Assembly: GCF_003184185.1 (NCBI RefSeq)
Contig: NZ_QHJG01000020.1
Coordinates: forward strand, 1-64,000
DNA: 64,000 bases
Source: Legionella qingyii
Lineage (GTDB): Bacteria > Pseudomonadota > Gammaproteobacteria > Legionellales > Legionellaceae
Direction of reading: 5' to 3'
Program-made: the position numbers and the translations under genes
Shown: one piece after another, positions 57,095-64,000 of the stretch
Numbering within the stretch: position 1 is the stretch's first letter
How the letters are laid out: each line of letters begins with the position of its first letter
Notes under the pieces: generated by a model
Databases searched by the model: none
Told to the model about the DNA's origin: nothing
The model's input: the letters and a program-made list of their open reading frames with translations, nothing else

Positions 57095-57132
57095 TATGTT
57101 GACCTTTTATTTAATTCCACCTATTTCCCGCA
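57095..57132. mobile_element. MITE remnant (one end only)
   Basis: TGTTGACCTTTTATTTAATTCCACCTATTTCCCGC matches the terminal part of the MITE family (TGTTGACATTTCATTTAATTCC...), without the CTAG flank and without a matching right end. It lies about 30 bases beyond the preceding stop codon. I infer a truncated old copy. Confidence 0.6.
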
Positions 57133-57229
57133 GACGAGCCTTGAGTTTTGTACACATCGCTAATTCACAGATTCAGTTTCAGCTATTGCAACAGCAATCA
57201 CAAGCTTTCCTTTTGAATAGTACAAAAAA

Positions 57230-58048
57230 CTATGTTTGTGCAATCTTATTCAGCAATGCAGCTAACCGGCATCCTGCATAAGTAGCCTGTTTTTGAACTA
57301 ATAGCTGAGCATTTTCTTGATATTTATCACTAGGCGTTTCATTAGGATTAATTTGATAAACATTTTTTAAGGCCAGTTTATGGGACATTTTTGCCCATTT
57401 AGCAGGTTTAATCTGGGCATCAATATCTGAACAAGGTAATTTTTGTTCTAATTGCTGCGCTGTGCTTTTAATTCGCGCATCATCATATTGCCCAAGAAAA
57501 AAACCAGCCCCATTGTCCCAGTATTGATGTAAATTAGCCCCTACTGGGTTTTTCCCTAAAAAGAATAAATTACCACCTAGGTCCCCTTTCGGGTGTTGTG
57601 CACTGACGTGGGTTACGGCATGTAAAGGTTGATGTATATCACCTGCAATATGAATTAACATCCGTAATGCAAGTTTTTTGTCTGATGGATTCGTTTTTTT
57701 AGAGGTAAGCACAGACGATGCTTGTTTAATTGCCTTTATTGCATTAGTACTTTCAACAGGAGGTAAGCGAGTTCCATCACTGGAAAAAGGGATATCGATA
57801 TAATGCATTACATCATACCAATATACTTCCCTCCACCTAATTTCATCCATCCAAGTTGAAGCACTAACAAAACTCGAGTTAGGTGTGTTATGCCTGCGCG
57901 AACGAAGATATTTATAGCACATGTCTTTCGCTTTTGGTGATAAATTATCGTAGGCAATTTGTGCCACGACCTTGTGGCCTGCCGCATTCCAAGCATAGCA
58001 ATTTAAAAACCCTAAACACAAAACAAGCACATAAATAATTCGTGACAT
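57230..58048 (-). CDS. Secreted S1/P1-type nuclease
   Basis: About 272 residues with a signal peptide (RIIYVLVLCLGFLNCYA). The mature protein would begin WNAAGHKVVAQIAY; in the S1/P1 family the N-terminal Trp binds zinc. Other metal ligands appear in MHYIDIPF, HIAGDIHQPLHAVTH (with Asp and His) and GDLGGNLFFL. These zinc enzymes cut single-stranded DNA and RNA and remove 3' phosphates. The start ATG 58048 follows the tolB stop by 2 bases, so it is likely made from the tol transcript. Pal, the usual gene here, is not present. Confidence 0.9.
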   Translation of the reverse strand: MSRIIYVLVLCLGFLNCYAWNAAGHKVVAQIAYDNLSPKAKDMCYKYLRSRRHNTPNSSFVSASTWMDEIRWREVYWYDVMHYIDIPFSSDGTRLPPVESTNAIKAIKQASSVLTSKKTNPSDKKLALRMLIHIAGDIHQPLHAVTHVSAQHPKGDLGGNLFFLGKNPVGANLHQYWDNGAGFFLGQYDDARIKSTAQQLEQKLPCSDIDAQIKPAKWAKMSHKLALKNVYQINPNETPSDKYQENAQLLVQKQATYAGCRLAALLNKIAQT

Positions 58049-58050
58049 AA

Positions 58051-59310
58051 TTAACCCAAATAGGGAGACCACGCAGGTTCTTGTACATCTCCTTCTCGCG
58101 CGGGGAGTCTCATTCTTATTCTACCGTCCAGAGAAACGATACCCAGTACACCTTTATCTTGATTATGGGTCGCGTATAGAATTAAACGACCATTGGGTGC
58201 AATAGATGGAGACTCATCGCGGCCAGAGAATGTCAGGCTTACAATTGGCCCACCGCTTGCACTTTGTAATCCTATGTTAAATTGCTTGTCGTCGCGATGC
58301 AACATAATGATATTTTTCATATCTGGAGTATAAGAAGCACGCGCATTATAGTTGCCTTCAAACGTTACTCGACTTACTTGGCCATTGGCTAAAGATAATC
58401 GATATATTTGAGGTGAACCACCTCTACCTGAGGTAAATAATAAGCTTTTTCCATCCGGAGCATACCGTGGTTCAGTATCAATAGCGTCACCAAAGGTCAA
58501 TTGCTTCATATTCCCGGTATTGATGTCTATACTGTATATTTTTGGTGTCCCACTTTTAGATAACACTACAGCCAATTCCCTGCCATCCGGAGACCACGCA
58601 GGTGCCCCGTTAATTCCTGGGAAACTAGTAATTAAACGTCTTTGGCCTGTCTCAACTGAAACAGTAAATATTTGTGCTCGTTTTTTCTCGAAAGAAACAT
58701 AGGAAATAGTTTTACCATCAGGAGCCCACGCTGGAGACATAATAGGCTCGGATGAAATCAACAAGCTTTGTGGATTATGTCCATCCGCATCAGCCACTTC
58801 AAGCGAGTAATGGGTACTGCTCCTAGTTCTTTGGACAGAAATATAAGCAATGCGGGTAGAGAAAATCCCCTTTTCACCTGTCAACTTTTGGTATATTTCA
58901 TCACTAATATGATGTGCTAAAGGCCTGATTTGATTGGCGCTGATTTGATAGGTTTTTGTTAATAAAGTCGCTCCATTAGCTACTGCATCAGTTAAAGTAA
59001 AACTCACCTCATAATGACTTCCTACTTGGTTAACACGCCCCGTAACAACACTGTCAGCACCGAGCTGTTTTAAAGTACTAATTGATGATTGTGAGTTCGC
59101 GCCTTGTGGGCCAGAAACAATTCGAAACTGACCTGATAAATTTAAGTCATTTTCAATAATTTGTCCGATTTCTTGAGATGTATTATTTGAGCCAAAAGAG
59201 TTGATTGCTATAGGTAAAGCTGAATTAATCCCTTGGGTCAATTCTAAATCAAGAGCAAAAATTTGCTGCGTAAAAAATACTAAAAACAGTGTAATAATTC
59301 GGTTAATCAC
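58051..59310 (-). CDS. tolB: Tol-Pal system beta-propeller protein TolB
   Basis: A 419-residue periplasmic protein with a signal peptide ([15 protein letters not shown]). An N-terminal alpha/beta domain ([11 protein letters not shown]) is followed by six WD40-like blades with repeated PxWSPDGK motifs: [51 protein letters not shown] and [16 protein letters not shown]. The start is GTG with GGGGTAAAA upstream. Order tolQ-tolR-tolA-tolB is conserved. Confidence 0.96.
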   Translation of the reverse strand: MINRIITLFLVFFTQQIFALDLELTQGINSALPIAINSFGSNNTSQEIGQIIENDLNLSGQFRIVSGPQGANSQSSISTLKQLGADSVVTGRVNQVGSHYEVSFTLTDAVANGATLLTKTYQISANQIRPLAHHISDEIYQKLTGEKGIFSTRIAYISVQRTRSSTHYSLEVADADGHNPQSLLISSEPIMSPAWAPDGKTISYVSFEKKRAQIFTVSVETGQRRLITSFPGINGAPAWSPDGRELAVVLSKSGTPKIYSIDINTGNMKQLTFGDAIDTEPRYAPDGKSLLFTSGRGGSPQIYRLSLANGQVSRVTFEGNYNARASYTPDMKNIIMLHRDDKQFNIGLQSASGGPIVSLTFSGRDESPSIAPNGRLILYATHNQDKGVLGIVSLDGRIRMRLPAREGDVQEPAWSPYLG

Positions 59311-59315
59311 GAGTT

Positions 59316-60308
59316 TTACCCCCTCACTTGTTCTGGTCGAACGGTTAAACTTATATCGCGAAACAAACTAAATGTTTCTTGATCTGCAGGCACAGGAAGT
59401 GGTGATGCTTTATAAATAGCAGTTTGCGCTGAACGATCAAGCAATGGATCACCGCTACTACGGGTTAAAGTAACTTCCAATACCATTCCATCGGGAGCAA
59501 GGCGTATTCTGAATTGACTTGATAAGCTACTGTCAACATTTTCAGGTAATATCCAGTTCCTACCTATAGCATTAACAATGAGCGCTTTATATTTATCAAC
59601 TTCACCAGCAATACGTGCCTGCTTCGCGGCATTTTCTGCTGCTTGTGCTTGTTTTGCTGCAGCTGCAGCCTCAGCTTGATTTTTTCGTTCCATTTCTGCT
59701 TTTGCAAGCGCAGCTTTTTCTTTTCGGGCTTGTTCCTCTTTTAATTTTTCAGCTTGTTCCTTCTCTGCCATTTTTTTCTTATTCAAATCAGCAAGCTTTT
59801 TCGCTTCCAGTTTCTGTTGCTTAACCAACTCTTCTTTTTGTTTCTTTAAATCTTCAATACGCTTAGCTTCCAATGCCTTTTGCTCTTCAAGTTTTTTTAA
59901 TCGCTTTTTTTCTTCCTCTGCTTGTTTTTTACGGGCAATAGCAATTCTATTCGCTTCTTCTTTAAGTCGAGCAAGTTGTTGTTGTTCTTTTATTCTTTGT
60001 TGCCTTGCCGCTTCAGCCTGTCGCTTGAGTTCATTTTGTCGATTAATTTCGGCCCTTTTTTGTTGCTCACGCTCCTGTTTCAAACGATTGACTGTTTCCA
60101 TAACCTGTTTGTTATCGACACTAACCGCTTTCACTATTTCAGTTTGTGGTTTCACAGCGATTGGTTGCTCTACCCCAGGCGTGTTCTTCGTTTCAGCAGT
60201 TAAAACAGGCCGTTGGCTTGAGTTATCAGTCAAAAGCATCACCACTAAAAAAAGATGCAAGCCAATTGCGACAAAAAAAGGTTTACGATAACTTGGATCG
60301 ATTATCAT
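59316..60308 (-). CDS. tolA: Cell-envelope integrity protein TolA
   Basis: A 330-residue inner-membrane protein. One N-terminal membrane helix ([18 protein letters not shown]), a long periplasmic helix rich in K, E, A and Q (about 75-235) and a C-terminal TonB-like domain ([35 protein letters not shown]). It connects the TolQR motor to Pal/TolB at the outer membrane during division. It overlaps tolR by 4 bases. Confidence 0.95.
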   Translation of the reverse strand: MIIDPSYRKPFFVAIGLHLFLVVMLLTDNSSQRPVLTAETKNTPGVEQPIAVKPQTEIVKAVSVDNKQVMETVNRLKQEREQQKRAEINRQNELKRQAEAARQQRIKEQQQLARLKEEANRIAIARKKQAEEEKKRLKKLEEQKALEAKRIEDLKKQKEELVKQQKLEAKKLADLNKKKMAEKEQAEKLKEEQARKEKAALAKAEMERKNQAEAAAAAKQAQAAENAAKQARIAGEVDKYKALIVNAIGRNWILPENVDSSLSSQFRIRLAPDGMVLEVTLTRSSGDPLLDRSAQTAIYKASPLPVPADQETFSLFRDISLTVRPEQVRG

Positions 60309-60763
60309 GCTTGCCCCTCTGATTTTTCTTGCTCTGAATCAGTCAACAATCCTACTTGTTCTGCACCTGCTTGCTTAAGTAAAGCCATTGCCTGAACAAC
60401 CTTTCCATATGCAACGCCCTGATCCCCCTTTACTAAAACATTAAGCTTTTGGCCTGATTGCTTTGCTAATTCCAACTCTGCAGCGACACGAACAACTAAA
60501 GCTTGGGACTCTATAGGCTCAGCGGGTGTGCTGCTGATATTAAGAAAATAAGTACCTTGCTGATTCACTGAAACAATAATAGGTTCTCTATCTGTAGGTG
60601 CCAAATTCTGGCTTGCGGCTTTAGGCAAATCTACAGTTACTCCCTGACTTAGCATTGGTGCTGTGATCATAAAGATAACAAGTAAAACCAACATTACATC
60701 GATATAAGGTACGACATTAATTTCTGATATGGGACGCTCACGTTTGGTTTTTGCTCTGATCAT
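60305..60763 (-). CDS. tolR: Tol-Pal motor protein TolR
   Basis: A 152-residue ExbD-type protein. The single membrane helix contains the proton-linked Asp: INVVPYIDVMLVLLVIFMITAPMLSQGVTVDLPKA (Asp23). The periplasmic domain carries VLVKGDQGVAYGKVVQAMALLKQAG. AGGGTAG precedes the ATG. It forms the motor with TolQ. Confidence 0.96.
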   Translation of the reverse strand: MIRAKTKRERPISEINVVPYIDVMLVLLVIFMITAPMLSQGVTVDLPKAASQNLAPTDREPIIVSVNQQGTYFLNISSTPAEPIESQALVVRVAAELELAKQSGQKLNVLVKGDQGVAYGKVVQAMALLKQAGAEQVGLLTDSEQEKSEGQA

Positions 60764-60771
60764 TTCAAATT

Positions 60772-61446
60772 CTACCCTCTTACAGTTTCACTGTTTTGTT
60801 GTTCTATAAGCGATATTAATTCTTCCTGAAACAAGTCAAATCGATTTAATAAATCATTAGCACGCGTTGTATATCGGTTATATGCAATAACTGCCGGTAT
60901 TGCTGTAAATAAGCCCAAAGCTGTGGCTACTAACGCTTCAGAAATACCTGGAGCGACCATAGCGATGGTTGCTTGTTGAGCATGGCCTAATGCCTGAAAT
61001 GAGGTCATTATCCCCCAAACAGTACCAAATAATCCTACGTAAGGTGCAATAGAGCCGACGGAAGCAAAAAACGGTAAATGTTTTTCCAGCTTTTCTGCTT
61101 CTTTTGCATGGGTAATTTGCATAACTCGTTGGATGGGTTCAATAATTACATTGCCTAGTTTTCTAGCCCGTACAAATTCTTTAAAGCCAGCATGGAAAAT
61201 AGCTGCCATACCATCTCGTTCTTCTGAATTACTATCGATATCTGCATAAAGTCTGCTTAAATCACCGCTATCCCAAAATCTTTGATTAAAAGAATCAGTG
61301 AGCTGTTTTTTACGATTAAAAAACCAGGCGCGTTGAAATATTAATGTCCATGAAGTAATGGAAGCAGCAGCGAGTAACATCATGACTGATTTAACAACTA
61401 GACCTGCTTGCATAAAGTACATTAATACATTTGCTTGATTACCCAT
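60772..61446 (-). CDS. tolQ: Tol-Pal motor protein TolQ
   Basis: A 224-residue MotA/ExbB-type protein with three membrane helices. The conserved middle region reads LPFFASVGSIAPYVGLFGTVWGIMTSFQALG (about 124-154), and the last helix ISEALVATALGLFTAIPAVIAYN (about 168-190) faces the TolR Asp. GGAGATAA precedes the ATG. It lies 8 bases before tolR. Confidence 0.96.
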   Translation of the reverse strand: MGNQANVLMYFMQAGLVVKSVMMLLAAASITSWTLIFQRAWFFNRKKQLTDSFNQRFWDSGDLSRLYADIDSNSEERDGMAAIFHAGFKEFVRARKLGNVIIEPIQRVMQITHAKEAEKLEKHLPFFASVGSIAPYVGLFGTVWGIMTSFQALGHAQQATIAMVAPGISEALVATALGLFTAIPAVIAYNRYTTRANDLLNRFDLFQEELISLIEQQNSETVRG

Positions 61447-61533
61447 TTATATTATCTCCAGTACCAAGATCTTATTTTATTAATCGTCATCGGATTATAG
61501 TTTTACCTGCAAGCCGGCAACGATAACAACTCT

Positions 61534-61917
61534 TTAATCAAGTGAAAATCGTTTTGGTTTCAGTTTGCTATCCACACATACCACTTGAATTTTAGCTTCA
61601 CAAATTACTTTGCCTTGCTGATTTTGCATGGTTTGCTCAAATAAAAAACTACAAGCTCCTAATTGTTGAACTTGAGTTTTAACTGTTAACAAATCATCTA
61701 ATCGAGCAGGTGCTTTATAACGAACATGTGCATCGTATATAGCAAAAAGAGTATCCTGTTTCATTAAATCAGACAGAATTAAATTATTTTGCCTTAACAT
61801 TTCTGTTCGAGCCCGCTCAAAATAACAAAGATAGTTCGCATGATAAACAATTCCCATGTAGTCTACGTCTTCAGCGTAAACACGAAAGGATTGTTGATGC
61901 ACGGTTGTAGCATCCAT
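61534..61917 (-). CDS. ybgC: Acyl-CoA thioesterase YbgC
   Basis: A 127-residue hot-dog-fold thioesterase, normally first in the tol-pal operon. The active-site motif is YAEDVDYMGIVYHANYLCYFERARTEMLR, with the catalytic Asp18. It acts on acyl-CoA or acyl-carrier thioesters and may link phospholipid metabolism to the envelope. An 87-base gap precedes tolQ. The gene follows ruvB by 3 bases. Confidence 0.94.
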   Translation of the reverse strand: MDATTVHQQSFRVYAEDVDYMGIVYHANYLCYFERARTEMLRQNNLILSDLMKQDTLFAIYDAHVRYKAPARLDDLLTVKTQVQQLGACSFLFEQTMQNQQGKVICEAKIQVVCVDSKLKPKRFSLD

Positions 61918-61920
61918 TGA

Positions 61921-62931
61921 TCAATCCTGTTCCACAGTGTTTAAACCAAAATGCTGGTACGCTCGTGGTGTGGCTATTCTACCTCTTGGTGTGCGCATAA
62001 GGAATCCTTGTTGTATTAAAAATGGTTCCAAAACGTCTTCGATTGTGCCCTTTTCCTCACCAATTGCTGCGGCTATGCTATCAACTCCTACCGGACCTCC
62101 ATTAAATTGTTCAATTACTGCTAACAGCAATTTCCTATCCATGAGATCGAAACCATATTTGTCTACATCCAACATTTCTAGAGCTTTTTGCGCTATATCA
62201 ACATTAATGATGCCGCCACCTTTAACTTCCGCATAATCTCTAACTCGTCGTAACAAACGATTTGCAATACGTGGTGTGCCTCTTGACCTCAATGCAATTT
62301 CTTTTGCTCCTTCGGGTTTAGTTTTTACATTAAGTAATTGTGCCGACCGTGCAACAATTTGTGTTAATGAATCAACAGAATAATATTCCAGACGCTGCAC
62401 AATACCAAATCGATCTCTGAGGGGTGAAGTAAGTAACCCAGCTCGGGTTGTTGCTCCAATCAAGGTAAAAGGCGGCAATTCCAGTTTGATAGAGCGTGCG
62501 GCAGGCCCCTCACCAATCATGATATCCAGTTTATAATCTTCCATTGCAGGATAGAGTATTTCTTCAATTACAGGGCTAAGTCTATGAATTTCATCAATGA
62601 AGAGTACATCATTTGCTTGAAGGTTGGTAAGTATTGCTGCAATGTCACCTGCACGTTCAATCACAGGACCTGATGTTTGACGCAAATTAACACCCATTTC
62701 ATGGGCAATAATGTTGGCTAAAGTAGTTTTACCAAGGCCAGGAGGACCAAAGATTAAAACATGATCCAAGGCATCCTTTCGCTTTTTGGCTGCATCAATA
62801 AAAATCTGCATCTGCGAACTCACGGCATCCTGCCCTATATACTCACGAAGACTTAGGGGTCTAATCGCACGATCAATGGCCTCTTCCGAGGCAGTACTTT
62901 GAGTACTGATTAAGCGGTCACTTTCCAGCAT
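61921..62931 (-). CDS. ruvB: Holliday junction branch-migration ATPase RuvB
   Basis: About 336 residues; hexameric AAA+ motor working with RuvA at recombination junctions. The start MLESDRLIS and [14 protein letters not shown] match the family. Walker A is [11 protein letters not shown] (about 62-72), Walker [10 protein letters not shown], sensor [18 protein letters not shown]. The C-terminal winged helix reads [44 protein letters not shown] 62931 is preferred to TTG 62952. ruvA and ruvC are not directly upstream; a hypothetical gene is. Confidence 0.97.
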   Translation of the reverse strand: MLESDRLISTQSTASEEAIDRAIRPLSLREYIGQDAVSSQMQIFIDAAKKRKDALDHVLIFGPPGLGKTTLANIIAHEMGVNLRQTSGPVIERAGDIAAILTNLQANDVLFIDEIHRLSPVIEEILYPAMEDYKLDIMIGEGPAARSIKLELPPFTLIGATTRAGLLTSPLRDRFGIVQRLEYYSVDSLTQIVARSAQLLNVKTKPEGAKEIALRSRGTPRIANRLLRRVRDYAEVKGGGIINVDIAQKALEMLDVDKYGFDLMDRKLLLAVIEQFNGGPVGVDSIAAAIGEEKGTIEDVLEPFLIQQGFLMRTPRGRIATPRAYQHFGLNTVEQD

Positions 62932-63067
62932 AAAAGTTCTTTTAGAGTTCAATTGAATGTTAGCATTTTATCATATGTTTTTTTATTAGCAGCTTATTTG
63001 TTGAATATATGCAGAGAAAATCTAAAAATTTAACTAAATATCCTCGTTGAAATGATATTTCACCTGA

Positions 63068-63098
63068 GCCCAGGATAATATCAATCTTTATCCTGGCT
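63068..63098. terminator. Hairpin between the hypothetical gene and ruvB
   Basis: GCCCAGGATAA pairs with TTATCCTGGC around a short AT loop. It probably ends transcription of the 63136-63765 gene before ruvB, and it belongs to the CCCAGG palindrome group. Confidence 0.55.
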
Positions 63099-63135
63099 TC
63101 ATTTTGTCAAGTATTTGTAGAGTAAATTGAGTTTG

Positions 63136-63765
63136 TTAGTTTATTAATACCTGCAGTTGCCCTTCTTTGGAATATTCATTCAACTCAAATTCTTTAGAGG
63201 GTGACTCAGAAGGTGGCGTACACTTAAAAAATGATATTAATTTTTTTTCTCGTTTAAACTCCTGCTCAACATGAGTACATGATTTAAATTCATCAATACA
63301 ATTAAAAAAGTTCGCTGTTGAGTAGATTGCCGTCATGCAAGCAATTGTTAGTATAGCAAGAGCAAAAAAAGGATTAACTGCTACCAGTGGAGGCGCCAAT
63401 AAAACACAATAAGAAAAGAATATACCTGAAAGCGTAGCCCAACATAGTAATTCTAATGAAGTGAGAATATTTTCAAGAACTATGTTTGATTTTCTAAGTG
63501 CTTTTATTTCATCAAGTTCTTTTAACACGTCCTCAGATTTTAGCTGCCCGTTTTTTAGTCCTTCGAGGCCAGTAACAAGGAGCTCATATATTTTAATGCT
63601 TTCTTTTTCTGCTTGTTTATCAATCGCATCAATATATAATTTGTGATAATAAGCTTTAATTGTTTTTAATTGTTTTTCAATTTCTTCATTCAGCGCCACT
63701 CCTTTATAAAGTGCATCAATTTTTTTATCGCATTCTTGTAAACGTATTTCCAATGAACTAGTCAT
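63136..63765 (-). CDS. Hypothetical membrane protein with coiled coil
   Basis: A 209-residue protein. The first 100 residues are helical and charged (LQECDKKIDALYKGVALNEEIEKQLKTIKAYYHKL), then two adjacent membrane helices follow (about 103-128 and 131-150: LLCWATLSGIFFSYCVLLAPPLVAV, FFALAILTIACMTAIYS), and a polar tail. GGGATG precedes the ATG. The design, a long coil plus a hairpin of membrane helices, is common among Legionella lineage-specific proteins and some effectors. No known domain. A MITE lies about 45 bases upstream. Confidence 0.65.
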   Translation of the reverse strand: MTSSLEIRLQECDKKIDALYKGVALNEEIEKQLKTIKAYYHKLYIDAIDKQAEKESIKIYELLVTGLEGLKNGQLKSEDVLKELDEIKALRKSNIVLENILTSLELLCWATLSGIFFSYCVLLAPPLVAVNPFFALAILTIACMTAIYSTANFFNCIDEFKSCTHVEQEFKREKKLISFFKCTPPSESPSKEFELNEYSKEGQLQVLIN

Positions 63766-63810
63766 AATTCATCCCTTAATTTAACGAAGAAAAAATAACA
63801 ACGGCTTTGA

Positions 63811-63974
63811 TTAGAGTCCGTTGACATTTCATTTAATTCCTCTTATTTCCCGTTTTTTATGCGCGGGCAATATAGAGACACACTAAGATGTACCTATTTT
63901 TAATGTGGTTTTACTGGATTCCGCGCATAAAGCGCAGAACGTAGGCTAATGGAGAAATTGTCAACAGACCCTAG
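63811..63974. mobile_element. MITE, 164 bp, full-length copy (opposite orientation)
   Basis: The left end TTAGAGTCCGTTGACATTTC and right end AATTGTCAACAGACCCTAG form inverted repeats. The internal sequence around agagacacactaagatgtacc, and the cgcgcataaagcgc hairpin, match the element at 9515-9675 in reverse orientation. It has no reading frame. The left flank is TTAG rather than CTAG, probably mutated. Confidence 0.8.
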
Positions 63975-64000
63975 TAAATAATCAGGGCGTTTTATATCAT

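Noticed and set aside
57096..57281. Short plus-strand frame overlapping the MITE remnant
   Set aside because: It runs through the MITE end and into the antisense of the S1/P1 nuclease, with no family features.
59615..60291. Several plus-strand frames within tolA
   Set aside because: They are shadows of the low-complexity Lys/Glu/Ala coil of tolA.
203..63974. CRISPR array or integron built from the repeated elements
   Set aside because: The repeats are few, far apart, and have transposon-like inverted ends. No cas or integrase gene is present.

Overview
The window is AT-rich gammaproteobacterial chromosome and looks like a member of the Legionellaceae. The reasons are gene content and order: a Pht-like MFS transporter, prpBCD without prpR, hemJ, and der-bamB-yfgM-hisS-rodZ-pilF-rlmN-ndk followed by a DotZ-like protein, miaE, a RavY-like protein, lpxH and minC. 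Several proteins look like Dot/Icm-associated or lineage-specific genes. The species cannot be fixed from the sequence alone. No rRNA, tRNA, CRISPR array, transposase gene or prophage was seen.

Layout. 1-2.0 kb: the tail of an unknown gene, a small MITE, then a valine-rich leader peptide with overlapping stem-loops in front of an MFS transporter. 2.2-9.4 kb: a cyclotransferase-like protein, a CHASE/PAS/GAF/GGDEF diguanylate cyclase, a PBP4-type peptidase and an APC amino-acid permease. 9.5-14.5 kb: an accessory cluster of a one-module NRPS (C-A-PCP, substrate code reads as asparagine), an ATP-grasp ligase and an RpiB-like isomerase, bounded downstream by a MITE. 14.6-18.2 kb: two small proteins, ppsR and a secreted GH18 chitinase. 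18.3-25.6 kb: methylcitrate cycle (prpB, prpC, prpD), mnmC and a POT-like transporter. 25.8-28.7 kb: hemL, rubredoxin, hemJ and terC. 28.9-35.8 kb (plus strand): pcnB-folK, then a tight five-gene run: universal stress protein, beta-CASP RNase, archaeal-type nucleotide phosphorylase, PRPP-synthetase-like protein, and an ATP-cone/PD-(D/E)XK nuclease fusion. 36.1-48.2 kb (mostly minus strand): the core cluster from der to minC. 48.3-55.6 kb: fadD, a Nudix hydrolase, pabB, a pyruvate/branched-chain dehydrogenase E1a-E1b-E2 operon and a small exported protein. 55.6-57.2 kb: an accessory island with a possible effector and a MITE remnant. 57.2-63.8 kb: S1/P1 nuclease with tolB, tolA, tolR, tolQ, ybgC and ruvB, then a lineage-specific membrane protein and another MITE.

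The most promising unexplained system is the operon at 30.8-35.8 kb. Four of its genes overlap end to end. Their families suggest an RNA-to-NMP-to-base-plus-ribose-bisphosphate route leading towards PRPP, with a nucleotide-sensing nuclease at the end. Second are the valine-type attenuator at 474-632 and the asparagine-code NRPS/ATP-grasp cluster. Intergenic spaces carry two repeat families: a 161-164 bp MITE with CTAG ends (two full copies in opposite orientation, one internally deleted copy, one remnant) and short CCCGGG/CCCAGG palindromes near many gene ends.
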